This document shows positions 1-4,375 of a stretch of DNA of 10,290 nt, piece by piece (positions within the stretch are counted from its first letter, which is position 1; each line of letters opens with the position of its first letter). The position numbers were made by a program, and so were the translations under genes. This stretch comes from Bacteroidota bacterium (lineage in GTDB: Bacteria; Bacteroidota; Bacteroidia; CAMBQF01): assembly GCA_027483285.1 (NCBI GenBank), contig JAIXUZ010000277.1, forward strand, positions 1 through 10,290, read 5' to 3'. The notes under the pieces were generated by a model. It saw only the letters and a program-made list of their open reading frames with translations, was not told where the DNA came from and searched no databases.

Positions 1-405
1 GCTGAGTTGGAAGTTGTCGAAAATGAAGGCGGGATCTTTTATGAAGGCGCTATTGACGGCATCAAGTTTCTTAGTGAGTCTCATCAAATATTTCTCGTAA
101 GTAATTGCCAAGATTGGTATTTGAAACTTTTCCTTGAATTGTCTGGCTTGGAACCTTTCCTTATTGGTTACGATTGCAATGGCCTTTCTGGCTTGCCTAA
201 ACACGATATGTTGACCAATATGAAAAACAAGTTCGACTTAAAAAATCCGGTTTACATTGGCGATACTGCAAGTGATGAAGCAGCATGCAAGCAAGCCAAT
301 TTGGATTTTATTCATGTCTCCTACGGATTTGGAACAACCGTTAACAAGTGCTTAAGTTTCGATTCTTTTGCTGCGTTAATTCATTATTTTTACAAAAACG
401 ATTAA
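1..405 (+). CDS. HAD-family hydrolase (phosphatase), 3' part only
   Basis: The reading frame is open to the window edge, so the gene starts upstream; the TTG at position 7 is not a convincing start. The visible 134 residues carry the later HAD motifs. Motif II is the serine in VSNCQDWY, after a hydrophobic strand. Motif III is the lysine in LPKHDML. Motif IV is the acidic loop GDTASDEAAC, which holds the Mg-binding aspartates. The nucleophile motif DxDxT is not visible and should lie in the missing N-terminus. The layout resembles phosphoglycolate-phosphatase-like HAD enzymes, which remove phosphate from small cytosolic metabolites. The substrate cannot be told from this fragment. Its TAA stop shares one base with the ATG of the next gene, so the two are probably co-transcribed. 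The family call is firm; a more precise function would be a guess. Confidence 0.85.
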   Translation, partial: AELEVVENEGGIFYEGAIDGIKFLSESHQIFLVSNCQDWYLKLFLELSGLEPFLIGYDCNGLSGLPKHDMLTNMKNKFDLKNPVYIGDTASDEAACKQANLDFIHVSYGFGTTVNKCLSFDSFAALIHYFYKND

Positions 406-1007
406 TGCATTCTCCTTTTAGGTATTCTTTATTCCTCCTTATTCTATTTTCATCGTGCAAGCTGATACACACTAGATTGATTTTAGGCATAAAGAATCCT
501 AAAATTGAGTCTTATCGCAGTATCAACTCCTTTCTTGACAAACAGAATCTTGATAAACTACACTCTTTCGTTTTAAGCGATAGCATTTATATCGGGCTCA
601 TTACAAATCATCAAAAGTACTTTGCGACCTACGAGGTTTACGATGCTTCAATGAAAAAACTGATCTTAGTTGATTCGCTCAAAAAGGAATGCTACGGAAG
701 CATTACCAAAGAATTAGTATACCTTGAAAAAGGAAGTTGGAAGGAGGATACAGCAGGGCCAGTTAAGTTGCAAAACCTACTAAAGGAGTTAAAGTCAACT
801 TCAAATTCGATAATCCCTTCGATAGCGGATAAAAATTATAATATCGTTTTCTATTGGTCAAAATTCATGGGTAAATACACCAAATCTATTTTACAAATTG
901 CAAAAGAAATTGAAGACAACCCAAACTACAATATCATGTTTATCAACATGGATATCAATGACCAAATGAGTAGCGATTTACAAGACTTAAATATGAATAT
1001 CAAGTGA
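405..1007 (+). CDS. Lipoprotein with degenerate thioredoxin-like domain
   Basis: The frame is open further upstream (to 348), but the ATG at 405 is the better start. It overlaps the previous stop by one base (TAATG) and places a clean lipoprotein signal peptide at the N-terminus: arginine at residue 6, a hydrophobic run at 8-15, then FSSC with Cys18 as the lipidated residue. The mature part is about 183 aa. Residues 146-187 look like the first beta-alpha-beta unit of a thioredoxin fold: NIVFYW, a helix, then a strand ending INMDIND. The place where redox-active members have WCxxC reads WSKFMGKY, so both cysteines are missing and disulfide chemistry is unlikely. Residues 30-130 are not recognised. 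The protein is probably anchored in the inner or outer membrane facing the periplasm. The fold is inferred; the lipoprotein call is well supported. Confidence 0.75.
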   Translation: MHSPFRYSLFLLILFSSCKLIHTRLILGIKNPKIESYRSINSFLDKQNLDKLHSFVLSDSIYIGLITNHQKYFATYEVYDASMKKLILVDSLKKECYGSITKELVYLEKGSWKEDTAGPVKLQNLLKELKSTSNSIIPSIADKNYNIVFYWSKFMGKYTKSILQIAKEIEDNPNYNIMFINMDINDQMSSDLQDLNMNIK

Positions 1008-1041
1008 TTCGCTACGGTTTGTAGATCAATTCTCAAAATAT

Positions 1042-1062
1042 TTAGTTAACTTTATTAACTAA
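1042..1062. promoter_or_regulatory. Inverted repeat, candidate operator of the winged-helix module
   Basis: TTAGTTAA (1042-1049) and its exact reverse complement TTAACTAA (1055-1062) are separated by 5 bp, ending 17 bp before the ATG at 1080. A partial -7 box, TAACTTTA (1047-1054, one mismatch to TAnnTTTG), lies inside the dyad, so a bound protein would cover the promoter. An obvious candidate ligand is the winged-helix protein encoded as second gene of this operon. Binding is inferred from position and symmetry only. Confidence 0.5.
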
Positions 1063-1079
1063 TTTATACATAAGAGTAA

Positions 1080-1658
1080 ATGGAAACTTCATACAACCCA
1101 ACTGACGCCATTCAGACCATTGAGCAATCAATCAAAGAAATAAGTGCCTTGCCAACTGGTGCCGCTTACTATTTCAAGCTGTGGGGGCTTATTTTAAGCA
1201 GTTTTTACGCCATTCAATTCATTGCCCAACAAACAGATTCTGCTACATGGAACCTGATTCAAAATTTTTCTTGGCTACTCTTTGTCATTGGAGGCATCGC
1301 ATCTGGGGTTCAAAATAAACGCGATCAACAGACCGAGCAATTTGAACATTTTCTAGATCGTGTCTATTTCTATGCCTTCATTTCATTTGCCATTTCAGTT
1401 GCGGTCATACAATTATATGCTAGTTTGAAAGATAACCAACTCAACTACACCCTCTTCCCGCTTCTATTGGGTATGACCATCATCTGCACTGGAGGAATAG
1501 CTAAATATTACCTTTCTGTTGCGCTCGGAGTTATTTGTTGCGCTTTAAGTGTAGTTAATTTGTTTGTTGCGGTGGAGTTTGTTGCTTTGATTGCTGCCAT
1601 AGCTGCATTTATTGGCTCTTTTTTGAACGGTTATTTCATGAAGAACAGAAATGTTTAA
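1080..1658 (+). CDS. Multi-pass membrane protein paired with winged-helix regulator
   Basis: The 192-residue protein has a short amphipathic N-terminus (1-27) and about five or six hydrophobic segments near residues 29-48, 58-77, 95-114, 124-141, 143-163 and 165-185. A charged cytosolic-looking loop with two arginines and several glutamines lies at 79-94. From memory it resembles unnamed Bacteroidota membrane proteins of about 190-200 aa whose N-terminus reads roughly 'xIxxSIKEI...FKLWGxIL' and which sit beside a small winged-helix gene. No catalytic motif is visible. Its 3' end overlaps the next gene by 8 bp, a strong sign of translational coupling, so it may be a sensor for, or a target of, that regulator. 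The ATG at 1080 is the first start after the inverted repeat. Function unknown. Confidence 0.8.
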   Translation: METSYNPTDAIQTIEQSIKEISALPTGAAYYFKLWGLILSSFYAIQFIAQQTDSATWNLIQNFSWLLFVIGGIASGVQNKRDQQTEQFEHFLDRVYFYAFISFAISVAVIQLYASLKDNQLNYTLFPLLLGMTIICTGGIAKYYLSVALGVICCALSVVNLFVAVEFVALIAAIAAFIGSFLNGYFMKNRNV

Positions 1659-1932
1659 GCCTCTAGACCCCTTACTTCATTCACAACTTCGGCTCGCCAT
1701 CGTTTCTTTGCTTTCACATGTTGAATCTGCTGAGTTTGTATTTCTGAAAGAAAAAACAAAAACCAGTGCCGGAAATCTGAGCCTTCAACTTTCCAAGCTC
1801 CAAGAAGCTGGTTATGTGAACATTGATAAAGGTTTTAAAGGCAAATATCCGCTCACAACCTGCAAACTCACTGAAAAAGGCAGGGCTGCATTTCTCAGTT
1901 ATATCGAGGCCCTTAAAGATTATATCGGTTAA
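1651..1932 (+). CDS. Small winged-helix transcriptional regulator (HTH_34-type)
   Basis: This is a 93-aa single-domain protein. The pattern LDPLLHSQLRLAIVSLL (5-21), GNLSLQLSKLQEAGYV (41-56, the recognition-helix region), then a basic wing (GFKGKYPLTTCKLTEKGR, 62-79) and a C-terminal helix matches the MarR/ArsR-like winged-helix family known in Pfam as HTH_34. No ligand-binding domain or metal-binding cysteines are present, so any signal must come from a partner, plausibly the membrane protein whose gene overlaps it by 8 bp. Members are cytosolic DNA-binding proteins, normally dimeric. A perfect inverted repeat before the operon (1042-1062) fits autoregulation. The family call is strong; the regulon is unknown. 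Confidence 0.88.
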   Translation: MFKPLDPLLHSQLRLAIVSLLSHVESAEFVFLKEKTKTSAGNLSLQLSKLQEAGYVNIDKGFKGKYPLTTCKLTEKGRAAFLSYIEALKDYIG

Positions 1933-1957
1933 TTTTTTCAATAAAAAGTATAATATA

Positions 1958-1989
1958 TTTTACATTATGTAAATAATGTTTTACATTTG
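1958..1989 (+). promoter_or_regulatory. Promoter with overlapping operator for the XRE module
   Basis: TACATTTG (1982-1989) is an exact match to the Bacteroidota -7 consensus TAnnTTTG and lies 16 bp before the ATG at 2006. No clear TTG -33 element is seen. A perfect 15-bp palindrome, TTTACAT-T-ATGTAAA (1959-1973), lies just upstream. The 9-mer TTTTACATT occurs at 1958-1966 and again at 1979-1987, a 21-bp phase or about two helical turns, and the second copy overlaps the -7 box. A second, shorter dyad AATGT-TTT-ACATT spans 1975-1987. This is the layout of a cooperative dimer-binding operator, most simply for the XRE protein encoded by the operon's second gene. Confidence 0.6.
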
Positions 1990-2005
1990 ACAAAAATTAA
2001 ACGTT

Positions 2006-2473
2006 ATGAAAACTTATTTATTACCCTCAAAATTCTTGGTTCCGAGTGGCATCATTTTTTACGCAAGTGTGCTGCTTGGTGTGCTTTTGATCGTCTTTCC
2101 CGACCTATCTCAAACCTTGAGTATCGAGCTAAGCGTTCCAAATTTCTTCGGGAAAGATGCCGATAATCTGCTCGTTGAGAAAAGCTTTTGGATCCAAAAC
2201 AACATGATCGACGAGTTACTGACGCTCCTCCTTGTTGGTTCTGGCCTGATCCATTTATTTTCGAAAGAAAAACAGGAAGATGAATTCATTATGCAGTTGC
2301 GTTTTCATGCCATGAAATGGTCTTACCTGCTTAACTTTACAGTGCTGGCTATTGGCAGCTTATTGGTATATGGCCTACCGTATTTCAATATGATGTTATT
2401 TTGTTTATTTAGCCAGTTGCTGTGTTACCACCTTGTTTTTAGAATTTTTGTCCTGCAACACCTGCGCAAATGA
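2006..2473 (+). CDS. Membrane protein paired with XRE regulator
   Basis: A 155-aa integral membrane protein. Hydrophobic segments lie near residues 11-31, 69-85, 104-124 and 126-150, with a longer polar stretch (33-67) between the first two that may face the periplasm. The charged segment SKEKQEDEFIMQLRFHAMKW (86-105), ending at the third membrane segment, resembles a conserved block I recall in small unnamed Bacteroidota membrane proteins found next to XRE-type regulators. No enzyme motif is seen. Its TGA overlaps the next ATG in the arrangement ATGA (2470-2473), so both proteins are very likely made in a coupled way. The ATG at 2006 follows the candidate promoter by 16 bp, giving a very short leader. 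Role unknown; it could sense an envelope signal for the regulator or be the regulated effector. Confidence 0.8.
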   Translation: MKTYLLPSKFLVPSGIIFYASVLLGVLLIVFPDLSQTLSIELSVPNFFGKDADNLLVEKSFWIQNNMIDELLTLLLVGSGLIHLFSKEKQEDEFIMQLRFHAMKWSYLLNFTVLAIGSLLVYGLPYFNMMLFCLFSQLLCYHLVFRIFVLQHLRK

Positions 2474-2661
2474 AGAATACCATCAAAATCAATAGAACCA
2501 TTCAGGGCTTGTCGCAAGAACAACTCGCCAAAGCCGTTGAGGTATCTCGGCAAACGATCAATGCAATTGAAAACAACAAGTATTTTCCTTCGCTCGAATT
2601 GGGCCTGAAGCTCTCGCAAATTTTGAAATGCAGTGTAAATGAGCTTTTTAGTTTGGATTGA
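2470..2661 (+). CDS. XRE/Cro-type helix-turn-helix regulator, 63 aa
   Basis: A minimal HTH_3/Cro-CI domain with nothing else. It starts with the conserved basic lead-in (KNTIKINRTIQGLSQEQLA), then the helix-turn-helix with recognition helix SRQTINAIENNK (26-37) and the helix-closing pattern PSLELGLKLSQILKCSVNELF (40-60). This is the size and form of YozG-like one-domain regulators, which bind DNA as dimers and commonly repress their own operon. The start overlaps the upstream stop by 4 bp. Candidate binding sites lie at 1958-1989. The gene ends only 30 bp before the converging fic gene, with no terminator between them. It should not be read as the antitoxin of that Fic protein, because it is on the other strand and clearly belongs to the upstream membrane-protein operon. 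Confidence 0.93.
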   Translation: MKNTIKINRTIQGLSQEQLAKAVEVSRQTINAIENNKYFPSLELGLKLSQILKCSVNELFSLD

Positions 2662-2675
2662 GGAGGGTTTGAAGT

Positions 2676-2689
2676 TCCCGGCTATCATC
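2676..2689. repeat. 14-bp direct repeat, left copy (fic side)
   Basis: TCCCGGCTATCATC is identical to 3906-3919. This copy begins two bases beyond the fic stop codon (2692-2694). On the - strand it reads GATGATAGCCGGGA. Continued in the frame used by the PH-domain gene, it gives DDSRELQTLLNPN and then a stop at 2648-2650, which looks like an alternative or former end of that gene. Confidence 0.75.
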
Positions 2690-2691
2690 AT

Positions 2692-3732
2692 TTAAACTAC
2701 AAAATAAACTGTTGCCTTTCCTACACCTTCTTTTGTAATCATCCCCTTGATAACTAAATCTGCTAGGGATTTTTTTACAGTTGGCAAAGCGATGTCTAAT
2801 TTTTTAGAGATCTCACCAGATCCGCAACCGGCATGATTTTGAATGAAAAACAAAATGCGTTTTTCGCGTTGTGAAATTGGTTGCTCTGTTTTGTTTTCAT
2901 TTAACTTAACCATCAGTTGCTCTTGAATATTGATCAAACAACTAATAAAAAATGTGAGCCATTCAGTCACGTTCTCTCCTGGTCTATTGCGTTGTGTTTG
3001 CATTAAAACTTTGTAGTACTCTGATTTTCTACTTTCAATTTCATGCTCAAAACTGACATATTGTATCCAGGAATATCCATTCTTTAATAGCAGCAAACTT
3101 CCCAGCAACCTACTTAATCTACCATTTCCATCCTGAAATGGATGAATACTCAGGAATTCATAAACAAACAAAGCAGCCTTTACCAAGGGAATCGTTTCCT
3201 GATCGGATTCATACCATTCGAACAATTGTAGCATGGCATCTTGTGTTTCTAATCCAGGTTCAGCTGTTCTAAAAACAATTTGCTTGGTTCCATCTGCCAA
3301 ATTGGCCTCAACTGCATTACTTACTTGCTTGTAGTTTCCTCGATGCCAAATATCTTTTTCACCATATTGCATAAGTATTTTATGCAGGTTCTTTAGTTGA
3401 CTTTCAGAAATGTCAATTGAGTCAAAATGACCGGCAATTGTGTCCATTGCCTCAAAGTACCCAACAACTTCTTGCTGATCTCTTTCTTCTAATTTTGAAA
3501 TGGACAATTTTTCAATCAACACTGCCACTTCATCATCTGTCATTTTAGAACCTTCTATTCTTGTAGAAGCACCAACACTTCTTACCGTTGCAATGGATTT
3601 CAATTGCTTTAACGAAGCTCCTTCTCGCCTCTCTATTGATGCCCATGAGGCATCAAAACGATCTATTTTGCTTAGCTCAGTCATGAGTTTCATGTCTAAA
3701 TCAAGCATCAAAGTATGTATTTTCAAACTCAT
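2692..3732 (-). CDS. Class II Fic-domain AMP-transferase with winged helix
   Basis: A 346-aa protein. The catalytic Fic motif is HPFQDGNGRLSR (197-208), with the general-base His197, Asp201, the phosphate-binding Gly-Asn-Gly and Arg208 all intact, so an active AMP-transferase that modifies hydroxyl side chains of target proteins is expected. The N-terminal helical domain has the inhibitory motif S56-x3-E60-G61 of class II Fic proteins, whose glutamate blocks the ATP gamma-phosphate site. Residues about 285-346 form a winged helix. This overall layout is that of SoFic/BtFic-like proteins. The frame extends upstream to 3780, but the ATG at 3732 is preferred: the extra 16 residues would be translated through the repeat region and across the -7 box. 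The gene lies between 14-bp direct repeats and looks acquired. The cytosolic target is unknown; the winged helix may bind the promoter repeats. Confidence 0.93.
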   Translation of the reverse strand: MSLKIHTLMLDLDMKLMTELSKIDRFDASWASIERREGASLKQLKSIATVRSVGASTRIEGSKMTDDEVAVLIEKLSISKLEERDQQEVVGYFEAMDTIAGHFDSIDISESQLKNLHKILMQYGEKDIWHRGNYKQVSNAVEANLADGTKQIVFRTAEPGLETQDAMLQLFEWYESDQETIPLVKAALFVYEFLSIHPFQDGNGRLSRLLGSLLLLKNGYSWIQYVSFEHEIESRKSEYYKVLMQTQRNRPGENVTEWLTFFISCLINIQEQLMVKLNENKTEQPISQREKRILFFIQNHAGCGSGEISKKLDIALPTVKKSLADLVIKGMITKEGVGKATVYFVV

Positions 3733-3734
3733 TT

Positions 3735-3752
3735 TATATCCGTATTTATACG
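3735..3752. repeat. 18-bp repeat with palindromic core, copy 1 (fic operator)
   Basis: TATATCCGTATTTATACG is identical to 3799-3816, 64 bp away. Its core CGTAT-TT-ATACG (3741-3752) is a perfect dyad. It directly abuts the -7 box of the fic promoter and ends 3 bp from the fic ATG, so it should cover the transcription start. It is a probable repressor site. Confidence 0.6.
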
Positions 3753-3780
3753 CAAATATATGAAAATATATGCGATTCAA
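3753..3780 (-). promoter_or_regulatory. fic promoter (-33 TTG, -7 TATATTTG)
   Basis: On the - strand TTG (3780-3778) is followed after 17 bp by TATATTTG (3760-3753), an exact match to the Bacteroidota -7 consensus TAnnTTTG with acceptable spacing. The predicted transcript would begin about 10-15 bases before the ATG at 3732. This supports that start over the upstream one at 3780. The promoter is bracketed by the two 18-bp repeats. Confidence 0.6.
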
Positions 3781-3798
3781 GAAAACGATATATACGAA

Positions 3799-3816
3799 TA
3801 TATCCGTATTTATACG
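3799..3816. repeat. 18-bp repeat with palindromic core, copy 2 (fic operator)
   Basis: This is the second exact copy of TATATCCGTATTTATACG, with core dyad CGTATTTATACG at 3805-3816. It lies just upstream of the -33 element. Partial half-sites surround it: ATATACG at 3790-3796 and TATATCCGAT at 3821-3830. Together with copy 1 it brackets the promoter, which fits cooperative or looping repression. Confidence 0.6.
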
Positions 3817-3880
3817 AATCTATATCCGATCATAGCTAAAAGTATCATTCAAAATAATATACCGGTCCTGAATAAAGAAG

Positions 3881-4351
3881 TTATTCTTTTAAAGAATTTA
3901 TAAAGTCCCGGCTATCATCTACCGAGACAACCACTGGCTCAAACCCCGATGTTTGAATCAGGAGTAATTCATTTTTAGCTTTGGCCATGACCCTCACCTG
4001 CCCGAAGCCTGCAAGGTTATAATAGCCATAATAGCCGAGCAGCCCATGGATGCCAATTTTGCGGCGCAAGTCTGAGAAGTCGATGACTTCGATTTTTTCG
4101 ATGGATTCTTTATTGATGCGGATATCTCCAGCTAATCTTTTGAGAATGAGGTCTTTTTCATTGTGTTGAATTTGATGCGGAATCAAAATAAAAGAGCCGA
4201 GACTTGATATCAAAAAGATGAGGGCCATGCTTACTTGGAATACCCAGCCAGTGTTGGCAACAAACAAGACAAATAGGAGCGCTAAGAAAAGCAAAGGTAA
4301 AAACCAAACGGTTTGGCGATCGTAGCTAGAAGGAATCACGTTTTTGGACAT
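3881..4351 (-). CDS. Bacterial PH-domain membrane protein, 3' end possibly exchanged
   Basis: A 156-aa protein. Two hydrophobic segments (about 15-33 and 37-57) form a membrane hairpin, followed by a bacterial PH-like domain (58-156). Its typical blocks are visible: the strand DLILKRLAGDIRI, the block GLLGYYGYYNLAGFGQVRVMA (103-123), and the ending LLIQTSGFEPVVVSVDDSRDFINSL, comparable to the 'T..G..yviSP.d...Fi..L' ending of bPH proteins. The role of these domains is unsettled; many are envelope proteins. The ATG at 4351 is preferred over the TTG five codons upstream. The gene lies 24 bp after the T9SS gene, so they may be co-transcribed. The last 12 codons start within the 14-bp repeat 3906-3919, and another candidate tail lies beyond fic, so the terminus may have been replaced by an insertion. 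A 7-1-7 palindrome (3883-3897) spans the final codons. Confidence 0.75.
   Translation of the reverse strand: MSKNVIPSSYDRQTVWFLPLLFLALLFVLFVANTGWVFQVSMALIFLISSLGSFILIPHQIQHNEKDLILKRLAGDIRINKESIEKIEVIDFSDLRRKIGIHGLLGYYGYYNLAGFGQVRVMAKAKNELLLIQTSGFEPVVVSVDDSRDFINSLKE
3906..3919. repeat. 14-bp direct repeat, right copy (inside PH-domain gene)
   Basis: TCCCGGCTATCATC is identical to 2676-2689 and lies inside codons Asp145-Asp149 of the PH-domain gene. The two copies start 1,230 bp apart and enclose only the fic gene, its control region and the last codons of this gene. That is the pattern of a target-site duplication or an attachment-site core. Confidence 0.75.
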
Positions 4352-4375
4352 ATGGTAAATGTACAAAAAATGCGA

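Noticed and set aside
2470..3732. XRE gene and fic as a toxin-antitoxin pair
   Set aside because: They are on opposite strands and converge. The XRE gene is coupled to its own upstream membrane-protein gene, and fic has its own promoter and internal inhibitory motif.
3733..3780. N-terminal extension of Fic from an ATG at 3780
   Set aside because: The 16 extra residues translate the repeat region and would place the start upstream of the consensus -7 box at 3753-3760; the ATG at 3732 fits better.
3883..3897. ATTCTTT-T-AAAGAAT palindrome as a terminator for the PH-domain gene
   Set aside because: It is AT-only apart from one pair, lies within the last codons rather than after the stop, and lacks a T-run; it is noted with that gene but not called a terminator.
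3715..3903. Small + strand frame over the fic promoter (62 aa)
   Set aside because: It runs through the operator repeats, is made mostly of Ile/Tyr from TATA-rich DNA, and resembles no protein. It is antisense to fic and the PH-domain gene.
2690..3905. Terminal inverted repeats of an insertion sequence around fic
   Set aside because: The sequences just inside the two 14-bp repeats are AT-rich but do not form a convincing inverted pair, and there is no transposase frame.
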